Of a stretch of DNA of 64,000 nt, positions 10,611-22,600 are shown piece by piece. The translations under genes and the position numbers were made by a program. Within the stretch, counting starts at the first letter, position 1. Each line of letters opens with the position of its first letter. The DNA comes from Gymnorhina tibicen (taxonomy: Eukaryota > Chordata > Aves > Passeriformes > Artamidae). Location of the stretch: the NCBI GenBank assembly GCA_013399875.1, contig VXAZ01009403.1, positions 242,138 to 306,137 of the forward strand, in the 5' to 3' direction. Under the pieces are notes generated by a model that worked only from the letters and a program-made list of their open reading frames with translations, was not told where the DNA came from and ran no database searches.

Positions 10611-13600
10611 TTTCTTTGCTTGGGATGTCAGACCTTTATCCCACAAAAAAAAATTTGAAGGTTACTATGGCAGTACCTTCAAAGCCTTACCCACTCTAGA
10701 AAGGGGTGGGCTGTCTGTTTAACTCTGCGAAATGTAACAGGTTGCACACCTTTATCATAGAAAAGACAAGTTTTGTTCTGACTGTATGTAAAATGTAGTA
10801 CATGTGTTCAGGTAGAAATTATCAAATTTCATGGGTTTTTTACTGGCATTAGGTTTTGGATCATGTGAAAGTTGCTATTTAAAGACATTTGCTTTTCTTT
10901 TTTATTTTTGACTTGTTGCAAACCTCAAATGATATTCACTGAATTTTTAATTTTCATCTTTGAAGAATTTTTTTTTCCCAGTGAGAGAGGCAGATAATTT
11001 TCTCATTAAGTTGGCTATCTGCCTAGGTCTTTGCTTTGCATAATGTATTGTACGTTACCTGTCATGTTTACAAGGAGTGCCTTCTCCTCTGTCAGGGCAC
11101 ACAGTGGAGGGGGACAGAGAAAAACTGCACGTGGGAAATGACCTGTACTTGACTATTCTACTTTGAAGGCAGGGTGAATATGGGCTACAGCGTGTAATAG
11201 GGGAGGAATGGCAAAGGTAGGAAGAGAGAAATTGGAGAAAGTAAGTTAATGAATGTTGTATTGGACAGGGGCTAATTTGCCATGAGTGAATTGAACTAAT
11301 TGGTCAAGACTAGCTGATCTTTATGTGAAGGTGAACTTGCATTGCTGCCTGGGTAGGAATTTATTTGCTTCATAGGGCTGGTTGAATTAATTGGTGAGAT
11401 GTGCTGTAATCTGTGTGACTGCTGTTTTAAAAAAAGGAAGAATTCACTCCAGTATTGGAATAGAAACAACTTTTTTGTTTTCTAAGGTCTTGAGTTTTTT
11501 TTAGTCTTTCTTTCTCTAAGGGGTTTCTGGTGGCTAAGCTTGAACTAACTCAACACATGAAATAACAAGGTGGTCCTTGACTCCCTGTGTATTTTCTGTC
11601 TAAGAGACCCTGTAATCAGGATGGTGCCTTTCTCAGGGTGACGCTCATCCCCTGCATTGGTTCACTGGTGAGCCCTGTGACTTTTTCACCCTTTGAATGC
11701 AGATAACTTCACTGCAAAATCTATAGTTGTTGGGGAATGCATTTATGTTTCATTTTGGCTTAAAAAAAGTCCAAAAAACCAGAAAGCATTTGGCTCTTTT
11801 TTTTTTTTTTAAATTGGCATGGGTAAGAATTGGGAGCAAGCCTTGGTACTCTGAGGCACTTTGAGGGGGCACTTCTATAAAATCTGCCTCATGTAATGTC
11901 TGATGGCGGAAGATCTAATGAGGCTGTGGGGTCTGATTTCCACTTTCTTTTGCTTTTCAGTTTCCTCACGTTGTCCCCTGCAGCCCTTTATTTATGTCTC
12001 ACACCATGGTGAGCTACTTCAGGGACTAAAACCACTAGAAAACTGGTTTTGGTTTGTTTAGTTTCTGCTGTGTAGATGTCTAAACTGGCTTGGCAGAAGT
12101 GATTGGAGCATGTTGTCTTGGGCGGCAAGGTGGAAGGGGAGAAGGGGAAGTGGAGCTTCTGGTGTATGCTGAGCTCTGTTACAGTGCACCCTATTTGGTG
12201 GTGGGTGCTGCTGTGGGAGAACACGGAGATGAGACCTTTCTTCAGGTACTTGGGGAACTGAGAAGTGGGGAAGCTATATGAGAACCCCACATCGAGAACC
12301 CAGAGCAAATCCAGGAAGAGGGGAGTATCCTCCAAAAGATGGCTTGGAGTGAGGAGAAGCTGCCTCAGTCCCTCTGAAATTCCTCAGGTCTTTCCTGGTT
12401 CCTCTTGGTTCCCTGTCTTTTCCTGCCTTTGAAGCCTGTTCTGCTGCCTTCAACTGACTTGGCTTTGCTTGGGCACTTGGGAAAGCAAGTGCAGGTTCTG
12501 TGTGTTAAATGCAGCTTTTGCATATCCTGATGTATCAAGGTATTGCACCCTTGCTCCCAAGCCGTGCAGTCTAAAGAAACCAGCTTCCTGCTGTTTTTAA
12601 AAGCAGACTTCTAATCATATTTTTACTTCATTAGGCAGGACAGGAGTGTAGTTTTCCAAGGGATTAATTTTCCTAGATTGCTTGTAGAAGATGAACTGTC
12701 CAGGATAATTGAGAGGTTGTTTAATGTTTTTTTTTTGTTATCTTTTAAATAATGAACATGTGATCATTCCTAGCAGCAAGTTTGCAGTTACATCCTTTCC
12801 ATGGATGTGTTTTCCAGGTTCTGGAAGCTGTCTGAAGAGATAAAAGGTTTCTTTCAAATGCTCTATTTCTGAACTTGGAAAGAACATCTTATAGAAGCAA
12901 GTATACGGTGTCTGTGCTACTTCTGAGACCACAAAAAATAACTGGAGAGTATTAATGGCTTGCTTTTCAAATGCTCTTCATCTTTAAACTGTAAATGGGC
13001 ATTTTATAGGTGCATAATTAGCCTGAATTTTTAATTATGCTTTGAGCCATGAGGCTTTCTCTTTTCTAACACCAGCAGTAGTAAACTTCGAGAAGTTTCC
13101 ATACAGCAATTTTTCACTTCCTTCTGTATCTTCTGTCATTCTTTATACATATGTGGCACTTTGTTGGCCCCCTTCCTTGTTGATCACTTTCATACTTGCA
13201 ATGTTTATCCATCAACTCTATCACATCATTGAAAATGTGGTCTAAAAAAGGTGGTGGTTATGGGGATCTTGAAGGATACATCTAAAGGAGAACTCTAAAA
13301 AGTCTCACAACAAATGATTCTGTAGAAAAATTTTGGTTTAGAACTACTAAATCTCTTTTAGATTGGGTGTTTTATTGTAAAAAAATACATATAGTGTATC
13401 AAAGGAAGTACTGTCAGGATGCACAATTAAAAATACTGTAGCTTTTACACTTTTTTTTGCTAGATGTCTAACATCATGCATCTGCATGACTTATAGTTAG
13501 CATGTCTTACAGAAGGCCACTTTATAAGTAATATCCTTGGAATAGGAACAGTGGAATGCAATTCTGTTTTGCTTTAGTTGGCATGTTTGGATTAAAAAAA

Positions 13601-16600
13601 CCTTCCAATATCTTTATTTTTTGATGTTGAATATATTGCATATTTGTTTACTGATAATAAGGTGTGTTCTTTCAAAGCAAAACATTGATTATTCTTCTTC
13701 TCTTTTGATGGCTTTAATAGGCATTAAGGTCCTGTGACAGGTGTTGTTGAGAAAGGGGTGTTCTGAGATGGCACTGTAGAAAGCTGGCAGATTCTTTGCC
13801 CGTGCCACTTGTTTCCATAGTTGCCCTGTTGGATTCAAGTTGTCCATGGCATCTGGGTGTGCTACTTGGTCCAGTGACTGTTTAATAGATTTTGATAGTA
13901 GCCTGCTATGTAAAGGGTAAAGGATGAATTTCACTCTTTCAGATGTCAGTGCAAGCTTCCTCCTTCATCTCAGCAAAAGTACTTCGTAGTTCTTTAATGG
14001 CAGAATGTTGATTGCTTTTTGTTGTGTTTTATAAAGCTCATCCAGACCTCATCCAGCTCATCGTAGTGTTCTTTAGCCTTGTAATGACCAGACAAATGTA
14101 TGTGTTTGGAAATGTTTCCCTTTCATTAGTGTTCTTTAGCCATTAATGTCAGAGTTCATCCCGTTTTCTCATGTTACGTGCTGGTTCTGAAAAAGAGAAA
14201 TTCTGTTTTCATGTTAAATGTTTAAAATGTTTCTTTCATAGGAGAAGGTAAAGCAGCATTAGTTTCAGTTTTTTTCCAAATGCTTCATAGTTTAGTGCTG
14301 CAATGAACAGCTTTCCAATTAGAGGACACAATACCTGTCCTACTGGGTGTCATTTCAAAATGGCTGAAATTTATTTTAGCTGCATAAAATGTTACTAGTA
14401 ATATTTGTATATATTTGTTTGCCAGGCTGTAATCATAACAACTGACATTTAATCTGTTCAGTGTTCAACATATTCTTTTTTTTTTTCTTCTATAAATGTG
14501 ATGGTAAGCAGAAATCAGTTTGTCTCTCAGTTTCTGTGGTATGGTTTGCTGTTTTATTTCCTTTCCCCCATCCCCCTCCAATCATTTTCCAACTCAAGCA
14601 GCTTTCTTTTGCTAGTTCCCCCCTTTCACAGTGAGTACTTAATGCTGACCCAGCAGTTGTGATTGGCAATATTGGCAGGGGCACAGGTGTGTGTGTGGGC
14701 ACTCTGACCACAATAAAAACACCTTCTTGATGCAGATGTCTTTTTCATTGATTAGTTCAGTATTCTGGCTTTTAAAGGTGTTGGGGAAATAGCTGGTTTA
14801 GGCTTTCATTTATACTTATGTTCTGGGGAGAACAGTTTCGAGCATTAGACAGCAAATTCGTGGTGATTCTGCCTTTAGTGAACAGCGACGGAAGGCGTAA
14901 AGATTGTGTAGTGTTATGTAAAACCGTAAGGAAACCCTGCTCTTGTTTTTGTGTGGTCTTTGCAAAAGTTGGGTTAGTAAGAACAGCATGGCTACTTTGT
15001 TTTTCAGATACACACAATAGTTTTATTCTCTCTTTACATGGTCATTTTTTTCTTTCTGAACTGAGTGGCACAGCCCTCATAACAAAAATGCAGTGAATTT
15101 TTCTCCTTCCAGCCAGACTGTGTGCACACTGCATAGGCCAAAAAACCTTGTGTATAGGGTCTCTTTACTCAGTAAATAACGGTGTAACTTGAATCGCAGC
15201 CAGAACTTTCTTTGCAGGCTTCACTGTTGCTCTGATTTCACCTGGTAGGACCTGCCTGTCCCAGGTGCCAGTCCTCCGTGCCTGACCAGCCACAACTGGC
15301 CCCAAGTACCTGAGCGGAGTTAATGAGGCGCCCTCAGCACAGACCTGCAGTACCTACTGCTGTCAGGTTGGGTGAGGGAAGGAAACCTGCTATACATATT
15401 TTGGGTCTGCTTCCCTGTGCTGATGGAGTGCTTCAGAATGTGGTGGTCCCCAGGCATGGCAGACCCTTCAGCAGGGATGTATAATTGGTATTATGCTGAA
15501 AGATGACACCATCTATTCTTCAACCTGGCAAACTTAGTCCTGCAACCATTTTGAATATTTGCTGAAAACCTGGCATTAATAATGACAAAGCAGTTGCATG
15601 TTTGGTGATTTATGGGTCTGTGAATGCACCATTGTGTACACATGCCCACTCAGCTTACCGTACAGCTCCTATAAAATATGTATTGAGAGTCTTTGCTATA
15701 TAAATGGAACAGTCATTTTGGAGGCAAAGACCATGGCTTTCCATTCTCAAGATAGACTTTCATAACTTACGCCTATTCTATTGAAAGTTACAGTTGTTTC
15801 ACAGTAGAAGAAAAAAATACTATTTCACCTCTGAGAAAGGTATTTCTGCAGTTTAGTGCCTGGTGACTGGTTTAGTATTTTTTGACATTTATCAATACAT
15901 ACAAATACTTAGTGATGAGGATGGTGGGCAACTGAAAGGAAAACTTACCTGTGTAATGATCAGGCGCTGGGCTTAATGTGAAGATCAGACCACAGAATTA
16001 ATCTGTCACCTGGTAAAACATGGGAGAGAATTTTGTTCCAGAAAAAGCCACTAGTTCTAATTATCTGGTTGCTGTGTATTTCTTTTGATTTCATGATAAT
16101 GAGATGGGACAAAATCCCAACAGGTTAAAGACAATTTTTTACTATTTATTTTTTCCTCTTAGAAAGAGCTGGGTGTTTGGTATCTGGTTGTCTGTAAGCT
16201 AATGAATACTGAACTTACACGTGAGGATGTAAAAAAGTTCAAGCTGGTTTTTGAAATTTAAGGTCACCTTTGGCATTTCATTCTACCAGATAGATACTGG
16301 GCATTAATTATGAGTTTTCTAAAGGACATGCTATTTCCATATGAAATTGTCTTAAACATGCCTTTCTAGTGCATAATTAAAAATACTTAATACCCTGCTG
16401 AAATTAAAATTGCACTTTTTAAATTTTGATTTTAAATCTGTCTGCTTTCCTCTGCCCTGTGTCCCTCTAGTGATTCTGAGGGACTTGCCATGGCACTTGG
16501 TGGTGACAGAAGAGTGCATCACCTGCAGTAAGGATCACTTTCTTCTGGATTTAGTCAGGAGTCTGCTCCCTTGGATGGGAACTCCAAAAGCATTACTGGT

Positions 16601-17040
16601 AGACTATTTTTTCCCCTGCTTTTTTTCTTTTTTTTTTTCCCTTCTGATTTTTACTTACACAGTTCAGAAAATTAGGAGAAATGCCTTTGCTGAGAATGTT
16701 TAGTGTGACATGTCTGTCAGTAGTTTGGAAGGAGCTTTTCATTCACGTTACTGGGGTAGAACTTCTTAACCATTTGCAAAATAAACCCTTATATTTTCCT
16801 GAGTTACTTGTAGAAAACTTATCAGCATCCAATGGCAGGATCTAAACACAGAGTGTTCTGTTCATCCACTGGATAAGGAGTGGACTTGGCAGTGTTTCTT
16901 CAAGAATAGCTTAGTTTCGCTGTAATGGGGAATAGATTCGCAGATCTGGTGAGACAATCCATGCTCCCCTGGAACACTGTGCATAGTTTCAGATACTGGT
17001 TTAAAAGAAGTGCTGGAGGACAGGAGGAACTTCCACATAC

Positions 17041-17062
17041 TGGTGAATATTTGGTGAATATT
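17041..17062. repeat. Two tandem copies of an 11-base unit
   Basis: TGGTGAATATT occurs twice back to back and is followed by TGGA, a third partial start. This is a small local slippage duplication. Confidence 0.9.
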
Positions 17063-20000
17063 TGGATGAAAAAAGGGGATTTTCTTAGAGATACACAAAA
17101 CTAAATTTTTAGGTGAGGTAAAGCATGGGTTTGATATTTACCCTTATTTCATCAAAAACTTTGGACCTTCAGAGCAATTAAAAGAAAAAAAGGAAGAAAA
17201 GACAAAACAGACTTAAGAGGGAGAACTTTTATGAAACAACGTGTGCATCCAAAATGAACGTCTGTTCAGTAGTGCCCTTTGCAAGCCTTAAATACCATCA
17301 AGAGTTGGATTTTTCTGGAATGTTGCAGTCTGATTTAGCATAGACTGTGTTAGAATCTGCATTTTTGTGGCATGTAATTTGACTTCTGGCTGATGAAATT
17401 AGGCAAAAAGGTTCGAAGGTCAGTTTGCTACAGATTTCATTTGTATTTGGCCTTAGTAAGGATAAGGCATCATGAGGAATAGCATTTTGGAAAATGTTCT
17501 ATTCTGTTTGTTGGCGTAACATATTGCTATCACAAAGAAAACGAGCCTTAAGCTTGCATATGCTTCATTGGGAAAAGTGTCTTCTCATCCATCTTCCATG
17601 GGCTGCACAGCATAGCACCTAATTCTGAATATAAACTGTAATTTAGAAGGATATTCAGAGTGTAGCAGTCTGTATACGTTGGTAAAAACAAAATTGAATC
17701 TATCACAATTTTTCCAGTTGAAGAGGATAAACAGTAAATAAAGTGATGAGAATCTGGAAGACATGCTGTTGGTCAGCTGATGAGCATTTGTTGGTAAATT
17801 AAATTATGATGATTTACGTTTAGATTTAATCCAGGTTTTTTTTTCAGTAGTTTAAATGTTCAGTTGTCTACAGGAACTGTAGAATAAATAAAAATATGGA
17901 GGGCAAGAGATAATCTACCTACTCTTGACTGTCCCTACATTTTCTATTTGGTATGCAAAAGTGAACTGCTGTTACCTAGTTTCATGTACATTAACTTCTG
18001 TGTGAGTTTATAAGCACCATTTCTGGAGCTGTCTACAGATCATGCAGAATCGTTGAACAAGTCATTCCAGAAACTAAAAAGGCTGTATGCCAAATGAGAT
18101 TTGATAGCTGCTGAGGTAAGTGTGTAGGTGAACTATAAAGCCCATTTGCAATAATGTGATATATTCTAAAGTTTTGGTGACCTCCAAAAGCTACAGAAGA
18201 GTCCAAGTAACTTTGTTATCGCAAAAAAAAGCACCCTTAGGAATGAAAATTTACACCACATTCCTGAGGCTATTGAGTGTTCCAGACCAGTTCATGTTGG
18301 CTAATACAGAATACCAGATGTCCCTGATGAGCAGATCTGGGAAACCATTTGGCAGTAGCTGGTAGAAAATATCATTAGGCACAATGGTGTTGCAGAATGT
18401 CTGCCCTTCTTCGGATTTTGTGCATTTCATATCCCCTCTGAAGGCTGGAGATCTGAGCCAACATCTGTCGCTCTTGACTACCAGGCATTAGGACATTCCA
18501 GGAAGAAAGAATTCTGTTGCAAATACAAGAATGAAATTGGAGTAGTGGAGAATATAATATCTGACTGTTAAGTAGCTGTAATTAACTGCTTAGGAAAGGG
18601 ACTCCTTCGATTCCAGACCCTTTTCCTGGACTTATCCAGGGCTTTAATTCTCTCATTCTAACACAGGCATGCAGAGCAGAGATGGGAGAGATGGGGCTTA
18701 GGGCTCCCAAGAGCCAGCAGCTTCTGCAGCTTCTCTCCATCTCATTCCATTAACCATTCCCAAGTCATTTTTATGTACAAAGGTGCCTAGACTATATTCC
18801 TCCCTTCCTTACTCAACTTTGCCTCTGTTTAGTCCCACTTTGCAGCATATATCCCACATGTTCTGGAGAAAACTGTAGATTATTTTACTTGTTCTATTTT
18901 CACCCAGACTTAACATTTCTTCAAATACTTTTATTAGGGGGTAGTCACAAATTTTCATTTTGTTATGAAATAAAGCCAGATAAAGTATTCCAAATCCAGC
19001 AAGACTCCAAAGAACATGTATTTTGACAGCTTCTACCAAAATGACTTAAGAGGGCTATGCTACTGGCAACTATAGTTTTCTCAAAATAGACCTCCACTGC
19101 AGTGCAACATTACACTGGAATAGTCAGCTATGGTGCAGTTGGCTTTTTTCCCCCCCTTCCTTTTCCTGTACTTCACTGATGCCAAAGGCAGTACAGCTAA
19201 ATAACCTAATTTCTTACTTTTATTATGAAAATAAATATATAAATGATTAAAATGCGTTCTAAGCTTGAAAAGGAAAGCCTCTTACACCAGACATATCCAA
19301 ATATGAGCCTTTAATGTCACTGGGCTTTTTCCTTCTGGAAGGTGCTGGACTGTGTGTTCTGTTACACGTGATAGTTTTACAAAGCTAAAATTAACATTAG
19401 GATAGGCTTAAAAAATTAGCTGGAAGCTATTTTTGTGCCGTCCTTGGAAGTTGCATACTTGCTGTTTTGTGTTGAGCACTGAAATAAAATAAATCACTCT
19501 CATAAGTACTGATCTGGGTTATTTCGGTGGCATGTTCCACCACAGCAGGTGGTAGTGTGCAGGTCGTGAATGCTTTCTTTGTGGCTCTGCACTGTTTTCT
19601 GGGGAGGAGGGACTGCAGATAGTGGTGGCTGCGTTGGGATGGTCTCCATGTCACCCTACCGTGGCTGTGCCGTACGCTCGTAAAGCCAGAAGAGGGAGCA
19701 CAAATGAAGACCTTGTTTCTAAGACGTGAGTCAGCTCCATGAGGCGGATCCCCAGCCATGGAAATGCTGAGGTCACACCTGTAAAGTCAGAGTGCCTTAC
19801 TCTGTTAGACTGCATGTGAATAAAGAATGGGAAATATGAGCCTGGTGTGTGCTCCAAGAGGGAGGAAGGGAGCTCAGTGGAGGAAGTGAAAAGACTAGGA
19901 AAAACTGTGCTTGGCATGAGGACTTTTAAAGCAAAAGCAAATTGTGGTTTGCTATTTAAAGTTAACCGGTGTATTTGGTTTGTAAGACCAGCACTGCTTT

Positions 20001-20572
20001 TCATGAATATAGAAGAAACTTGTGTGTTGCTGTGCAGATCGGATATGTTGGGTAGTTGAGACTCATGCTTTCTACAGCTTTTTCAAATGCAGTTTATTAA
20101 ATACAGCTGTTGTGTCTTATTGTAGGCCCTAAAGCATGTTCCTAAGGTCTTTCTTGTTTTTTATAAGCATGCTGATTTGTAGGATTGCTAGTTTGCAAAT
20201 ATATAAAGATTTATATGTACTTTTACAAATTATGTATTTTTAATGGTAATTGCAAACATTGTGTGATGAGCAAAGGTAGTATTGAAACTAATCGCTAATG
20301 GCAAATATGTAAGGAGACTGAGGTGTTGATTAAATTTTGCAAATTGGTCTCCTTGATGGCAATAGCTATTTTGGTTGCAAAGGCACGTTGACAGATATGC
20401 AACTGCTTCCTACTCAAATTAGGAGACCTTTCAAGAGTATAGTCTTCTCCTAAGTGTTTTCTGAGGCTTAACTTTGACTGCATTAGTTTATTTGAGGAGT
20501 GTGATACAGGTGAATGGCACCTTGAAAAGAGTAATTTAAAAAGCAAAACTGCAATCTTATTAGCCTCTTGCA

Positions 20573-20617
20573 TTTTTTTTTTTTTTTTTTTGCTTTTTTT
20601 GTTTGTTTTGTTTTTCA
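20573..20617 (+). repeat. Poly(T)19 and T/G tract
   Basis: Nineteen T followed by GC and a T-rich run with G interruptions. It accounts for the Lys/Asn-rich minus-strand ORF at 20295-20657. Confidence 0.85.
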
Positions 20618-21612
20618 GTTTATTGTTGGGATAGAACGTCAAATTTCCTGTCTGCATCTATTTGCTTTATTACTTTAGATGTACCATTTCCAGTGTTATG
20701 CTCATAGACTTAACAAGCTAATCTGGGAGACTAAAGCAGAACTGTCGTTTTGAAGCTACTCAGCTGAAGTCTCTTTGAAATCAGTGTAGAAAGCTCCAAG
20801 ACTATTTTTGTTCCTTTTCTAATTTTTAGAGAAGATGTATTGATGTGTTATGTTATGCTGTTAGTGGTCCCTAGAAGAGCTGTTACATGACATGGCATGT
20901 TGATGATTTATATTTAGGGACTGCACTGGTCTGAAGGCAGACCTGGGATGACTTCAGGATGTCCCTTTTCTTGAGACAATTGTTTCTTAAACTGTATAAT
21001 ACTGAATTTTGTGAAAGTATTTTAGTGCTTAAGTGAGGAAAGATGGCCCATTAGAACTGTAGTCTGTGCCAACATTGCATGATGAAACAGAAAGGCACCA
21101 CTAAATTAGGAGTGCTAGCATAATTCCTCTCTCTTGATACAGCTTGTTTACTGTCACTCACAGAAGCTTCCAGGAGTGTGGAGTACGTATTTGTGCTCTG
21201 ACCTATAAAAGCTGTGTTCCCACCTGAGTGGTGGGAGTGTGTGGTCATCTCCTCTTCCTGTCTACTTGGGTTGCTCTGTCAGAGTTCAAGGAGGAGGTGA
21301 TTGAAGCCATTTCTGTTTGTTTGTCTTCTGGTTTCCCCTTGAAGAAGACTGAGGCTGTGAAAGATCTGTGTTGAGCTGCCACTCCTCCCTCTGGATTCCT
21401 TTACCCAAGGTCCTCATCATATAAGCTCTTTGAAGTTCACACGTCTGGAAGCATTTGATCATCCCTATAGCAAGAAAGTGCTGAACAAATGACAGCAAAC
21501 ACTGGTGACACAGGTTAATTTCACATTCTTTAGCAAGCAAATTAAATGCATGATAAATCAGATTATTGTCACACTGGCTGTTCTTTGCTATACATCATTT
21601 ATTAGAATAATG

Positions 21613-22470
21613 GAATCTTCATAGTATCATAGAATATGCTGAGTTAGAAGGGACCTATCAGGATCATCAAGTCCAACTTGATGCCCTGCACAGTCACACC
21701 ACGTACCTGAGAGCATTGTTTGAATACTTCTTGAACTCTGTCAGGCTTTAAAAGACTGTTTCACTGCTCAACCACCCTTTGTGTGAAAATCCTTTTTCCT
21801 GACATCCAACCTTAACCTCCCCCAACTCAGCTTCATGCTGTTCCCTCAAAGCCTGTCACTCGTCACAACAGTGAAGAGATTGGTACCTGCCTCTTCTCTT
21901 CCCCTTGTGAGGATGTTGAAGACCACAGTGAGACCCCTCAGTCTCCTCTTCTCCAGGCTGAACAGACCAAGTGACTTCAGCTTCTTGTCATGCAGCTTCC
22001 TGTCAAGGCTCTTCACGATCCTCATGGTCCTCCTTTGGACACCCTCTAATAGCCTGATGGGTTGTTTTATATTGTGGTGCCCAAAACTGCCCCCAGCACT
22101 CAAGGTGAGGCCGCCCCAGTGCAGAGCAGAGCAGAAAAATCCCCTCCCTTGCCCAGCTGGCAGTGCTGTGCCTGATGCCCCCCAGGACAGGGTTGGCCCT
22201 CCTGGCTGCCAGGGCACTGCTGACTCATGTTCAACTTGCCATTGACTACAACCCCCATGTTCCTTTCCATGGCACTGCTCTCCAGCCTCTCATTTCCTGG
22301 TCTATACACACAGGCAGGGTTTCCCCATCACAGGTGTGGAATCCAGCACTTTTCCTTGTTAAACTTCATATGGCTGGTTATTGCCCATCATATAGTCATA
22401 TGCCCATCATTGCCTTTCATATGGTTGGTGATGGCCAATTTGTTGAGGTCTCTCTGCAGGGCCTCTGTGC
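21613..22470 (-). mobile_element. CR1 LINE, 5'-truncated, about 0.86 kb
   Basis: On the + strand the element opens with 'ATAGTATCATAGAAT', the complement of the CR1 tail, then the complement of 'GACTTGATGATCC'. The minus strand therefore reads CR1 in the sense direction, antisense to FRMPD4. Its upper part encodes a remnant of the ORF2 C-terminus (see the pseudogene entry). At 22366-22430 the segment resembling 'CATATGGTTGGTGATGGCC' is partly duplicated locally. A second CR1 fragment in the same orientation abuts it at 22471. Confidence 0.93.
21846..22217 (-). pseudogene. CR1 ORF2 (reverse transcriptase) C-terminal remnant
   Basis: The minus strand carries a 123-codon open stretch whose residues ~83-95 read LGLFSLEKRRLRG, the hallmark of the C-terminal end of CR1 ORF2. 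Just before it, VQRRTMRIVKSL corresponds to the usual 'VQRRATRMIRGL' region. The catalytic reverse transcriptase and endonuclease domains are absent because the element is 5'-truncated. The N-terminal part of this ORF is out of the family frame. It is a dead fragment with no expected function. Confidence 0.85.
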
Positions 22471-22600
22471 ACTAGTTTTGGTTGGAAGGGACTGTTAAAA
22501 GTCATCTAGGCCAACCCCTCTGCAATAAGCAGGAAGATCTTTAATTAGACTAGGTTGCTCAGAGCTCTGTCCAACCTGACAATGAATGTGTCCTTGGATT
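22471..22600 (-). mobile_element. Second CR1 fragment abutting the previous one
   Basis: The + strand reads 'GGTTGGAAGGGACTGTTAAA', 'GTCATCTAGGCCAACCCCTC', then the 'GCAGGA...AGGTTGCTCAG' pattern of the CR1 3' UTR in reverse. The fragment lacks the octamer tail. It is a different CR1 subfamily segment from the element ending at 22470, which suggests either insertion of one CR1 next to another or a deletion joining two. Confidence 0.8.

Larger units (their letters stand above)
10611..21612. other. FRMPD4: Intronic DNA without recognised genes
   Basis: About 11 kb with no recognised transposon and no exon. Patches of mixed composition near 12080-12330, 15230-15330, 18600-18760 and 19500-19880 carry overlapping short ORFs on both strands but no domain or splice-bounded exon that I can defend. 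Confidence 0.5.

Noticed and set aside
17409..17421. GGTTCGAAGGTC, reminiscent of a tRNA T-arm
   Set aside because: No A box, acceptor stem or anticodon arm lies at the right distance upstream.
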